The notes under the pieces were generated by a model. That model was not told the origin of the DNA, did no database searches, and saw only the letters and a list, made by a program, of their open reading frames with translations. Below are positions 51,708 to 64,000 of a stretch of 64,000 nt of DNA, one piece after another; within the stretch, counting starts at the first letter, position 1, and each line of letters starts with the position of its first letter. Both the position numbers and the translations under genes were made by a program. The stretch is from Clostridioides difficile_A. Lineage in GTDB: Bacteria; Bacillota; Clostridia; Peptostreptococcales; Peptostreptococcaceae. The stretch covers positions 310,001 to 374,000 of the forward strand of contig OX246690.1 of the NCBI GenBank assembly GCA_945909635.1, in the 5' to 3' direction.

Positions 51708-52574
51708 TTACATTTCTTCCTCATCAAATTCCTCAATATTAGTATTTTGTGGTATTCCTTGCATAGTCATATTACTAGAACCATAAGGAGTAGGAAATAT
51801 ACTAGGAGGCATAGTACTAGGCATAACTACAGGCATACCTTGCATTGTATTATGACATATGACACCTGGTATCATCATAAGTACATTAGGAGGCATATTT
51901 TGATTACATGAGAAGTTAGGAATACCCATATTATTGTTCATATTCCATCCCATGTTATTATTCATATTGCCAGACATATTGTTAGACATACCCATGTTAT
52001 TATTCATATTACCAGACATATTGTTAGGCATACCCATGTTATTATTATTCATATTACCAGACATATTGTTAGGCATACCCATGTTATTATTATTCATATT
52101 GCCAGACATATTGTTAGGCATACCCATGTTATTATTCATATTGCCAGACATATTGTTAGGCATACCCATGTTATTATTCATATTACCAGACATATTGTTA
52201 GGCATACCCATGTTATTATTCATATTGCCAGACATATTGTTAGGCATACCCATATTATTAGATGCATTATAGTTCATGTTATTAGGCATATTATTTGAAG
52301 CAGATGTGTTGTAATTCATATTTCCGGATGTATTATTTGTGTTAGGCAAGTTGTTTGGAGAATTACTACTTTTAGGATAATTATTTGCGCTGTTAGGATA
52401 AATATTATTTACATTCTGATTATTAGGTATCTTTGTATAACCATTAGAAATTTGTGGGTCATTTCTCAATTCATCTTGGGGAATTTCTTCATTAGTAATA
52501 TAATCTGCATAGTTAGCTGGGTCTAAGTAAGGCATGTAACTATTGTCTAAATCCTTTTTTTTCTTGTTACTCAT
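51708..52574 (-). CDS. Asn/Met/Gly tandem-repeat protein (candidate spore or surface protein)
   Basis: A 288-residue, low-complexity protein. After a charged N-terminus (MSNKKKKDLDNSYMPYLDPA), an Asn/Ser-rich stretch leads to seven tandem copies of MGMPNNMSGNMNNN, some with one extra Asn and the seventh with Ser for Pro. The C-terminus is Met/Pro-rich with a single Cys in VICHNTMQGM and an acidic end. It has no signal peptide and no membrane helix. Such proteins occur in clostridial spore coats or exosporium, but I cannot name it. AGGAGGTGC precedes the ATG at 9 nt. Confidence 0.6.
   Translation of the reverse strand: MSNKKKKDLDNSYMPYLDPANYADYITNEEIPQDELRNDPQISNGYTKIPNNQNVNNIYPNSANNYPKSSNSPNNLPNTNNTSGNMNYNTSASNNMPNNMNYNASNNMGMPNNMSGNMNNNMGMPNNMSGNMNNNMGMPNNMSGNMNNNMGMPNNMSGNMNNNNMGMPNNMSGNMNNNNMGMPNNMSGNMNNNMGMSNNMSGNMNNNMGWNMNNNMGIPNFSCNQNMPPNVLMMIPGVICHNTMQGMPVVMPSTMPPSIFPTPYGSSNMTMQGIPQNTNIEEFDEEEM
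51945..52262 (-). repeat. 42/45-nt tandem repeat (VNTR) within the repeat-protein gene
   Basis: Seven near-identical units of 42 nt or 45 nt (42 plus one extra Asn codon). They encode MGMPNNMSGNM plus three or four Asn. The high identity suggests recent slippage expansion, so copy number should vary between strains. Confidence 0.85.
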
Positions 52575-52697
52575 ATTAAACTTGCACCTCCTAGAAAACT
52601 ATAAAAAAGTTTACAAAAACTTATTCTAATAATATATATATTAAAAAAGGTGATAATATGTGCATTCTAATTGTTATTAAATAAATAAAAATTATTG

Positions 52698-52753
52698 TTG
52701 CAAATTTAGAAGTGATGGAATATAATGAACATATGAACAGTTATTCATATATT
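52698..52753 (+). promoter_or_regulatory. Metal-responsive promoter and ArsR/SmtB operator
   Basis: TTGCAA (52698-52703), 17 nt, TATAAT (52721-52726). An imperfect 12-2-12 palindrome, ATATGAACAG/TTATTCATAT extended to 52728-52753, lies directly downstream of the -10. This matches the TGAACA-type SmtB/CadC operator and should be bound by the ArsR protein at 52774. Confidence 0.85.
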
Positions 52754-52773
52754 AAAATAATGGAGGATTAAAA

Positions 52774-53139
52774 ATGAGAGAAGAGATAAATGATTGTAAT
52801 TGTAATGTAATACATGAAGAAATAGTAACAGAAGCTAAATCGACTATGCCAGATGAAGAAATGTTATATGATTTAGCAGAGTTATTTAAAGTATTTGGTG
52901 ATACTACTAGAGTAAAGATATTGTATGCATTATTTGCAAATGAAATGTGTGTATGTGATATAGCAAGTTTATTAAATATGACTCACTCTGCAATATCTCA
53001 TCAACTTAGAGTATTAAAGCAGGCAAGATTAGTAAAGTTTAGAAGAGAAGGAAAGACAGTGTATTACTCATTAGATGATAGTCATATAAGCCAAATATTT
53101 GATTGTGGATTAAACCATATTAGAGAGACTTATAAATGA
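52774..53139 (+). CDS. ArsR/SmtB-family metal sensor, CadC-like
   Basis: A 121-residue winged-helix repressor. The helix-turn-helix reads CDIASLLNMTHSAISHQLRVL. The metal sites are visible: EMCVCD (alpha-3 Cys pair, as in CadC), N-terminal CNC, and DDSHISQIFDCGLNHI (alpha-5 Asp/His site as in SmtB). The alpha-3N site usually binds Cd or Pb and alpha-5 binds Zn, so both may be sensed. It is the first gene of an operon with the P1B-ATPase 22 nt downstream. Confidence 0.92.
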   Translation: MREEINDCNCNVIHEEIVTEAKSTMPDEEMLYDLAELFKVFGDTTRVKILYALFANEMCVCDIASLLNMTHSAISHQLRVLKQARLVKFRREGKTVYYSLDDSHISQIFDCGLNHIRETYK

Positions 53140-53161
53140 TAACAGAGAGGAGTGAATATAT

Positions 53162-55549
53162 ATGGAAGCAAATAATATAATTAAAAAAGAATTTATATTG
53201 GGAGGATTAAATTGTGCACATTGTGCAGAAGAGATTAACAATAAAGTTTCTAAGTTACAAGAAGTTAAGTCTTCCAATTTGAATTTTATAAATAAAAAGC
53301 TTACAGTAAATATAGAGAATAGTTCCAATGAAGATAATACTATAGAAAAGATAATAGACATAATAGATTCAACAGAACCAGGTCTTGATATAAAAATAAG
53401 TTCTAAAGAAAATACATCTAATAGGACATCAATTAAAAAAGAACTTATATTAGGAGGATTAAACTGTGCACATTGTGCAGAAGAGATTAACAATAAAGTT
53501 TCTAAATTAAAAGAAGTTGAATCTTCTAATTTAAACTTTGTAAATAAAAAACTTACAGTAAATATACTTAATGACTTTGAAGAAGATAGTGTTATAAACA
53601 AAATAAAAGAAATAATAGATTCAACAGAACCAGGACTTGATATACAAGTGGAGTCTAAGGACAAAACGGGACCTAGAACTTCTGAGAAAGCAGTGAGTGC
53701 AAATGATACAAATAAGAAAGAATTAATTCCACTTATAATTGGAGCTCTTGTATATATATTTGGTATATATCAAACAGCTACAGGTTATGAAAGTCAATTT
53801 AGTAATATAGTATTTATAGTTGCTTATGTAATAGTAGGTGGCGATGTACTTTTAAGAGCAATAAGAAACATATCAAAAGGAAGAGTATTTGATGAAAACT
53901 TCTTGATGGCTCTGGCTACAGTAGGAGCATTATTAATAGGAGAATTATCAGAAGCAGTAGGGGTTATGCTATTCTATAAAATAGGAGAATATTTACAAGG
54001 TGTTGCAGTTGGTAAGTCCAGAAAGTCTATAACTTCACTTATGCAAATAAGACCAGATTATGCAAATCTGAAAGTTAATTCTGAAGTTAAGGTAGTTTCA
54101 CCAGAAGAAGTAAATGTGGGAGATATAATAGTAGTAAAACCTGGTGAAAAAGTACCACTAGATGGGGTAGTAGTGGATGGAGTTTCTATGCTAGATACTT
54201 CTGCACTTACAGGTGAATCAGTACTGAGAGAAGTTGAAAAAGGTGATGAAATTTTATCTGGTGTTATAAATAAGAATGCTTTATTGAGTATTGAAGTTAC
54301 AAAGAGTTTTGGAGAGTCAACAGTTTCAAAAATACTTGACCTTGTTGAAAATTCTAGTATTAAAAAATCAAAAACAGAAAACTTCATATCTAAATTTTCA
54401 AGATATTATACTCCAGTAGTAGTAATAGCTGCTTTATTGATAGCATTTGTGCCACCACTTGTAATCTCTGGTGAGGTATTTAGTGATTGGGTGTATAGAG
54501 GGTTGATATTCTTAGTTGTTTCTTGCCCTTGTGCACTAGTTTTATCAATACCACTTAGTTTCTTTAGTGGAATTGGATTTGCATCTAAAAATGGTATCCT
54601 TATTAAGGGAAGTAACTATTTAGAAGCTTTAAGAAGTGTAGATACTGTAGTATTTGATAAAACAGGAACACTTACTAAAGGTGTGTTTAATGTAACTAAA
54701 TTAAATCCTGAAGGTATATCAGAAGAAGAGTTACTAGAATTTGCAGCTATTGCAGAAGTAAACTCAAATCATCCAATAGCTAAATCTATATTAAGTTACT
54801 ACAGTAAAAAAATTGATTTAGATACAATAGATAGCTATGAGGAAATAGCAGCTTATGGAATCAGAGTAAAGCATAATGGAAAACTTATATTAGCAGGTAA
54901 TGAGAAACTTATGAAGAAGGAGAATATATCCTATTCACCAGCTAAAGAAGTGGGTACAGTAGTCTATATTGCTGTTGATAAAGTATACAGAGGTTATATA
55001 GTTATATCAGATGAAGTAAAAGAAGATAGTAAAAATGCTATAAGAAGTTTAAAATCAATAGGAATAAAAGAAGTTGTAATGTTAACTGGAGATAATGAGA
55101 AAGTAGCAAAAAATATCGCTAAAGAATTAGAATTAGATACAATTTATTCAAATTTACTTCCTAATGAAAAAGTTGATAGATTAGAATCTTTATATGAAGG
55201 AAGAACTGAAAAAGAAAAAATAGCCTTTGTAGGTGATGGAATAAATGATGCTCCAGTACTAGCTCGTGCTGATGTTGGTATAGCAATGGGAGGTCTAGGT
55301 TCAGATGCAGCAATTGAAGCAGCAGATGTAGTTCTTATGACGGATGAGCCTAGTAAAATATCTAAAGCAATTGAGATAGCAAATAAGACTAATAAAATAG
55401 TATGGCAAAATATAATATTTGCTTTAGGAGTAAAAATTATAGTTATGATATTAGGAGCTGGAGGAATAGCTACTATGTGGGAAGCTATATTTGCTGATGT
55501 AGGGGTAGCACTTATAGCAGTAATAAATGCTATGAGGGCTATGAGATAA
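53162..55549 (+). CDS. cadA: Heavy-metal P1B-type ATPase (CadA/ZntA-like)
   Basis: A 795-residue metal exporter of the Cd/Zn/Pb type. Two N-terminal HMA domains have C18-A-H-C21 and the same motif 84 residues later (C102, C105). Then come eight membrane segments, the TGES loop, the membrane metal site CPC (residues 455-457), the phosphorylated Asp in DKTGT (D499), the HP locus (SNHPIA), and GDGINDAP. The regulator upstream is CadC-like, which supports a Zn/Cd/Pb role. The two HMA coding regions are near-identical at DNA level. Confidence 0.93.
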   Translation: MEANNIIKKEFILGGLNCAHCAEEINNKVSKLQEVKSSNLNFINKKLTVNIENSSNEDNTIEKIIDIIDSTEPGLDIKISSKENTSNRTSIKKELILGGLNCAHCAEEINNKVSKLKEVESSNLNFVNKKLTVNILNDFEEDSVINKIKEIIDSTEPGLDIQVESKDKTGPRTSEKAVSANDTNKKELIPLIIGALVYIFGIYQTATGYESQFSNIVFIVAYVIVGGDVLLRAIRNISKGRVFDENFLMALATVGALLIGELSEAVGVMLFYKIGEYLQGVAVGKSRKSITSLMQIRPDYANLKVNSEVKVVSPEEVNVGDIIVVKPGEKVPLDGVVVDGVSMLDTSALTGESVLREVEKGDEILSGVINKNALLSIEVTKSFGESTVSKILDLVENSSIKKSKTENFISKFSRYYTPVVVIAALLIAFVPPLVISGEVFSDWVYRGLIFLVVSCPCALVLSIPLSFFSGIGFASKNGILIKGSNYLEALRSVDTVVFDKTGTLTKGVFNVTKLNPEGISEEELLEFAAIAEVNSNHPIAKSILSYYSKKIDLDTIDSYEEIAAYGIRVKHNGKLILAGNEKLMKKENISYSPAKEVGTVVYIAVDKVYRGYIVISDEVKEDSKNAIRSLKSIGIKEVVMLTGDNEKVAKNIAKELELDTIYSNLLPNEKVDRLESLYEGRTEKEKIAFVGDGINDAPVLARADVGIAMGGLGSDAAIEAADVVLMTDEPSKISKAIEIANKTNKIVWQNIIFALGVKIIVMILGAGGIATMWEAIFADVGVALIAVINAMRAMR

Positions 55550-55638
55550 AGTATAAATATAAACATATACTATTTAAATATATACTATTATAGAAAAACG
55601 TATAGTAATACAGTAATGAAATATATAATTATAAGGAG

Positions 55639-55680
55639 AAGTATCAATAAGTTTATTTTTAATCTATTGATACTTTTTCT
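55639..55680 (+). terminator. Terminator of the ArsR-CadA operon
   Basis: Arms AAGTATCAATA (55639-55649) and TATTGATACTT (55665-55675), followed by TTTCTTTT. Confidence 0.8.
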
Positions 55681-55945
55681 TTTGTATATAAACCTATATC
55701 TATTATTTTGATTTAATGGTCTTATGTGGTATATATTTTTTACTTATATATAGATGATTCATGTATATTACTAAGCTTATATGAAGAAATAAGAATCATA
55801 ATAATTATAAATGTGTAGATTGATAATTATAAATTTATAAGAAAATATCTGTATAAAAAGTCGTTAATCCTATGATATAGCTACTATTCAGCGAAATACG
55901 TAATATAAAGAATTAAAAAGTTTTAAAAAATAATTTTAAAAAGTG

Positions 55946-55974
55946 TTGACGAATTATTTTTAAGATGATATAGT
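55946..55974 (+). promoter_or_regulatory. rRNA operon promoter
   Basis: TTGACG (55946-55951), 17 nt, TATAGT (55969-55974), with TGA before the -10 (extended -10). It lies 135 nt upstream of the 16S start. The leader contains ACTTTGAAAATTAAACAG, like the spacer before 23S, probably a boxA-type antitermination element. The rest of 55680-55945 is very AT-rich, with no gene. Confidence 0.75.
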
Positions 55975-56108
55975 ATTACTTGTCCTTAAGAAAAGGGCAA
56001 ACATGAAAAATGAACTTTGAAAATTAAACAGTAGGTTAATTTATAAAACAAGAAACAAACCATAAAGCCAGATATTTTGATAACAATAGTATCTGAGCCT
56101 GATAAACT

Positions 56109-60853
<4,745 letters not shown>

Positions 60854-60964
60854 ATTATTTGATGTCCATTCAATAAAATATATGTGTAGTTTTTAGAGTA
60901 CTAACTCTAAAGAAACTAGTATTACTAGATTCTAAAAACTTAATAGAAATATTAAGCATAAAGA

Positions 60965-61087
<123 letters not shown>

Positions 61088-61255
61088 CTTTTTTATTTAT
61101 ATAAGTTTCTTATTTTTAAAGTACTATTTTCAAAGTATGTTATAAATACTTTGTATAAATACATATAATAGTTTAAAGAGATTGATTCTTTAAATATAGA
61201 GTGGCGAGCTCTTATAGATATGTACTTTTAAATAAGAAAGGAGATAGATAAGTAA

Positions 61256-61864
61256 GTGTCTGTAATCAATAGTTTTATTCTACAATATGGATTAATCTCT
61301 GTATTTGTATTAATTATGATTGAGTATGCTTGTTTTCCATTACCTAGCGAAGTTGTATTGCCATTATGTGGAGCAATTGCCACAAGGAATCATTTTGGGT
61401 TTTTGACAATTTTGATTTTGAGTATAATTGCAGGTATACTTGGGTCAATATTTTGTTATACAGTAGGAAATTGGGGTGGGAAATCTATCATAAATAAAAT
61501 AGTAGAGATTTGTCCAAAGGCAAAGAAAGGAATATTTGCATCTCAGGACTATTTTAATAAATATTCTTCTATTTCTGTTTGTGTATGTAGATTAATTCCA
61601 TTATGTAGAACATACATATCTTTTATAGCAGGTATAGCAGGTCAGAATATTATAACTTTTGTAGTATCATCTATTGTAGGAATTACCATATGGAATACTT
61701 CACTAATTAGCATAGGGTATATTTTCTCAGAGAGTTGGGTAAAAATAATGTCCCATTATAATGATTATAAATTCCTAGTTCTAATTATACCAATAATTTT
61801 AATTCTTATTGGATTTACTATTAAGTCATATATACATAAAAAACATCATAAGTTAAGATTATAA
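61256..61864 (+). CDS. DedA-family membrane protein
   Basis: A 202-residue inner-membrane protein of the DedA/SNARE-associated family. The conserved FPLPSEVVLPLCG-type motif near the N-terminus, GSIFCYTVGNWGGKSIINKI and the R-x3-PLCRTYISFIAG block are visible. Four to five hydrophobic segments are present. DedA proteins act as lipid flippases, for example for undecaprenyl phosphate or phosphatidylethanolamine. Start is GTG at 61256 because an in-frame TAA precedes it. AAAGGAG lies about 12 nt upstream. Confidence 0.9.
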   Translation: MSVINSFILQYGLISVFVLIMIEYACFPLPSEVVLPLCGAIATRNHFGFLTILILSIIAGILGSIFCYTVGNWGGKSIINKIVEICPKAKKGIFASQDYFNKYSSISVCVCRLIPLCRTYISFIAGIAGQNIITFVVSSIVGITIWNTSLISIGYIFSESWVKIMSHYNDYKFLVLIIPIILILIGFTIKSYIHKKHHKLRL

Positions 61865-61941
61865 AAAATTAATAGATTTTTTCATCATTTTTTATACTTA
61901 CTGTAAGATTTAAGTGTTTGAGATAATTTCTAATAATCAAA

Positions 61942-61975
61942 ATCCCCGTTTTTAGTACAATGTAGAAACGGGGAT
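61942..61975. terminator. Bidirectional hairpin between DedA and ABC genes
   Basis: Arms ATCCCCGTTT (61942-61951) and AAACGGGGAT (61966-61975). It separates the + strand DedA gene from the - strand ABC operon, with short T-rich tracts on both sides. Confidence 0.7.
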
Positions 61976-62067
61976 ATTTAATGTCAAATTGTAATGAATA
62001 AGTTAAATTTAATAATGAAATAACATATTGAGTAGTAGTTAAGAGCAATTAATTATCAGCTTTATTT

Positions 62068-62709
62068 TTATATACAGCTATTTTTTCTTGAATATCCAAG
62101 TACACTTATTACAAAAGAAACAATGAATAAGACTATAACTGTAGTGAAAGCCATCAACAAATAGGATTGAGTAGAAGTCATAATGGTAGAAAGTCCAGGT
62201 CCATCCTCAAAATATTTGATAAAATAGAAAATAGGAACGACGAAAAGTAATCCTATTGTTTGTGCTGAACGGAAACCAAACCAATATGTAAGAGGTAAGC
62301 AAATAGCAGTACAAGTAAGTGGCAAAATAATTGCTGCAATAATAGATAAGCCCAATATACTGATTTCAAAATTACCATAGAAAATACTGCTCATCAAACT
62401 AAATATAATGCTTCCAGATAAACTAAAAATCAATGTGCATATAACAGAAATATATTTGCTTGCCACTACAGAATATCCACTAACAGGCATAGCTAATTGA
62501 TATTTTTTCCAGTTTACATTCTCATCACTTGCAAAACTTATAATGTTTTGCATACCTATTGAAATAGAAAACATAATTGAAGTCATTAATCCAGCATATA
62601 TCCCCATATTCATAATGAGAAGGATAATAGCTAATATTGCAATTATAATAAGTTTCTTATCAATACTTTTAAAAAAAAGATAGAAGTCTTTGTAAATTAA
62701 TCCTCGCAT
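62068..62709 (-). CDS. ABC-2 type transporter permease
   Basis: A 213-residue membrane protein with about six helices. It starts inside the 3' end of the ATPase gene (13-nt overlap), so translation is coupled. The N-terminus MRGLIYKDFYLFFKSIDKK is typical of the permeases associated with YtrA-type GntR regulators. It is the last gene of the operon. Cargo unknown. Members of this group are linked to cell-envelope stress or antimicrobial peptide response. Confidence 0.88.
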   Translation of the reverse strand: MRGLIYKDFYLFFKSIDKKLIIIAILAIILLIMNMGIYAGLMTSIMFSISIGMQNIISFASDENVNWKKYQLAMPVSGYSVVASKYISVICTLIFSLSGSIIFSLMSSIFYGNFEISILGLSIIAAIILPLTCTAICLPLTYWFGFRSAQTIGLLFVVPIFYFIKYFEDGPGLSTIMTSTQSYLLMAFTTVIVLFIVSFVISVLGYSRKNSCI

Positions 62710-63563
62710 AATATTCCTCCTTTAATATAGAAAAGCATAATATCTTCCAATGTCGCATTATCAACAACTACATCCTTATATTTTCTTCTTGCAGTTTCTT
62801 TATCATCAACTAAGCATTCTATACTCATATTTGTCTGTTTGCAAATAAGATAATCATCTTGTGAGATAGTTTTAAATTTTTCTTTTCCACACCTAATAAT
62901 TCCATAATTATAGATTAAGTTATCTTTTTGTTCTTCAAAAATAATTTCTCCTTTATGAATTAGTATTACATAATCTGCAATTTTTTGTATATCTGATGTG
63001 ATATGGGATGAAAAGAAAATAGAGTGTTCTTCATCTTGTATGAATTCCAAAAACAAATCCAATATTTCATCTCTACTAACAGGGTCAAGCCCAGTTGTTG
63101 CTTCATCTAAAATTAGAAGTTTTGGCCTATGAGCCATAGCACATATAATAGAAAGTTTCATTTTCATTCCTTTGGAAAATGAGCCAATAGTTTTTTTTAA
63201 TGGAAGCTTGAATTTTTCTAGATAATGTTGATAAAGTGTATCATCCCATGACGTATATATGCCAGATAGTATTTTACTGATATGTTTTACAGTAAAAATA
63301 TCATGGAAATTGCACTCATCAAAGACAATACCAATATCATTTTTAATTGAATACGTTGCATTGTCTACCCCAAATATCTCAATTTTTCCAGCATCTTTTT
63401 TCAATTCATTCAGTATCAAATTAATTGTGGTACTTTTACCAGCTCCATTCTCTCCAATAAAGCCGACAATTCTACCTTTTGGAATACAAAATGAAACATC
63501 TTTTAATGAAAAATCATCAAAATTTTTATATAAGTTTTGAACTAAAACATTATTCTTTTCCAT
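62697..63563 (-). CDS. ABC transporter ATP-binding protein (YtrB/BcrA type)
   Basis: A 288-residue ATPase with Walker A GFIGENGAGKSTTINLIL, signature GSFSKGMKMKLSIICAMA, Walker B LLILDEATTGLDPVSRDEIL and switch His in IFFSSHITSDIQ. The partner permease overlaps its end. It follows the GntR gene by 13 nt with a RBS. Probably exports an unknown compound or takes part in envelope stress response. Confidence 0.92.
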   Translation of the reverse strand: MEKNNVLVQNLYKNFDDFSLKDVSFCIPKGRIVGFIGENGAGKSTTINLILNELKKDAGKIEIFGVDNATYSIKNDIGIVFDECNFHDIFTVKHISKILSGIYTSWDDTLYQHYLEKFKLPLKKTIGSFSKGMKMKLSIICAMAHRPKLLILDEATTGLDPVSRDEILDLFLEFIQDEEHSIFFSSHITSDIQKIADYVILIHKGEIIFEEQKDNLIYNYGIIRCGKEKFKTISQDDYLICKQTNMSIECLVDDKETARRKYKDVVVDNATLEDIMLFYIKGGILCED

Positions 63564-63576
63564 AGTTTACATCCCC

Positions 63577-63948
63577 TTAATCTTCATAGAATAATTTGAG
63601 AATATTGGTCATCTGCTCATAAGATATACCATGTGTTCGACCAATTTCTGAAACTTTTTGCAATAATTCTTCTGCTATTCGTAACTGTTCTTCTTGGATG
63701 AACTCTTTATTTTGACTAGATACAAAACTACCTTTACCAGACACAGTTTCAATAAATCCATCACGAGTTAAATCCTCGTATGCCCGTTGAACAGTAATTA
63801 CACTTATATGTAAATCTTTTGCTAGACTTCTCATAGATGGTAGCATCTCACCAGCAGATAATGTTCCATTCATTATAAGACTTTTAATCTGCAAACATAT
63901 TTGTTCATATATAGGTTTATCACTACTATTACTAATGATTATTTCCAT
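63577..63948 (-). CDS. GntR-family regulator, YtrA subfamily
   Basis: A 123-residue regulator. The winged helix-turn-helix is at residues 10-75 (KPIYEQICLQIKSLIMNGTL, LPSMRSLAKDLHISVITVQR, AYEDLTRDGFIETVSGKGSF). Only a short helical C-terminal dimerisation part follows, typical of the YtrA type. It is the first gene of the operon with an ABC transporter and probably represses it through the 63957-64000 palindrome. Confidence 0.92.
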   Translation of the reverse strand: MEIIISNSSDKPIYEQICLQIKSLIMNGTLSAGEMLPSMRSLAKDLHISVITVQRAYEDLTRDGFIETVSGKGSFVSSQNKEFIQEEQLRIAEELLQKVSEIGRTHGISYEQMTNILKLFYED

Positions 63949-63956
63949 TTAATCCT

Positions 63957-64000
63957 CCTATACTGTACTTACTGTACTTGTTGGTTAAGTACAGTATAGG
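63957..64000 (-). promoter_or_regulatory. Inverted operator of the GntR-ABC operon
   Basis: 15-bp perfect arms CCTATACTGTACTTA (63957-63971) and TAAGTACAGTATAGG (63986-64000), with a third ACTGTACTT copy at 63971-63979. The gene-proximal arm overlaps the AGGAGG ribosome binding site on the minus strand. The palindrome reaches the window edge, so promoter and full extent are not visible. Confidence 0.75.

Noticed and set aside
51945..52262. Regular 42/45-nt repeats considered as a CRISPR array
   Set aside because: Repeats are back-to-back without unique spacers and encode a repeated peptide in frame.
51934..52272. Open frame of 112 codons on the + strand with Leu/Ile repeats
   Set aside because: It is the antisense of the Asn/Met/Gly tandem repeats. 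It has no ribosome binding site and only mirrors the real minus-strand gene.
61088..61255. tRNA genes after 5S rRNA
   Set aside because: No tRNA-like stems or a CCA end are visible; only a T-run and a short hairpin.

Overview
The window is AT-rich Gram-positive DNA with strong AGGAGG-type ribosome binding sites, clostridial protein families, a spore photoproduct lyase-family gene and a 16S-23S spacer built of TTAGCACTTT repeats. The gene order and the spacer point to Clostridioides difficile or a very close relative (recognised from memory, not searched).

Region 1 (1-17040) is the distal part of a flagellar operon, all on the + strand with tight or overlapping junctions: fliK (3' end), flgD, flgE, flbD, motA, motB, fliL, fliO, fliP, fliQ, a fused fliR-flhB, flhA, flhF, flhG, fliA (sigma-28), a SwrB-like membrane protein, a tiny membrane protein, two flgG-like rod genes, fliM, fliN and a TPR membrane protein. 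Together they encode the hook, the stator, the export gate, placement control, the flagellar sigma factor and the C-ring.

Region 2 (17041-36870) holds independent small units: htpG, an iron alcohol dehydrogenase, a spore photoproduct lyase-family protein, AraC/DUF3788, a divergent TetR / aldo-keto reductase pair, a divergent HxlR / flavin-reductase-like pair, a MATE pump, a Cro-type regulator with a DUF6442-like membrane protein, an acetyltransferase, two XRE regulators (one heading an ABC exporter operon), a DUF362 ferredoxin protein and an orphan bioB. Many promoters carry visible palindromic operators.

Region 3 (36954-46280) is a ribose-type ABC import cluster (rbsR, rbsK, rbsB, rbsA, rbsC) continuing into an M20 peptidase and a glutamine-amidotransferase-like gene. 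A second M20 amidohydrolase follows a terminator.

Region 4 (46300-55680) is the least understood. It has a three-gene cassette (a DUF5685 protein with prenyl-synthase-like Asp motifs, a protein ending in an 18-cysteine tail, and a membrane protein), a HAD phosphatase, an unknown 362-residue protein, a flavodoxin/ferredoxin (EFR1-type) gene flanked by direct repeats that each carry an 11-codon micro-ORF, an Asn/Met/Gly tandem-repeat protein, and a CadC-like ArsR regulator with a Cd/Zn/Pb P1B-ATPase.

Region 5 (55700-64000) is a complete rRNA operon (16S, tRNA-free spacer, 23S, 5S), then a DedA membrane protein and a GntR (YtrA-type) / ABC transporter operon on the - strand. Its 15-bp inverted operator reaches the last base of the window.

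The best candidates for undescribed biology are the DUF5685 / Cys-tail / membrane cassette, the repeat-flanked EFR1 segment, and the coupling of ribose-type import to two M20 hydrolases.
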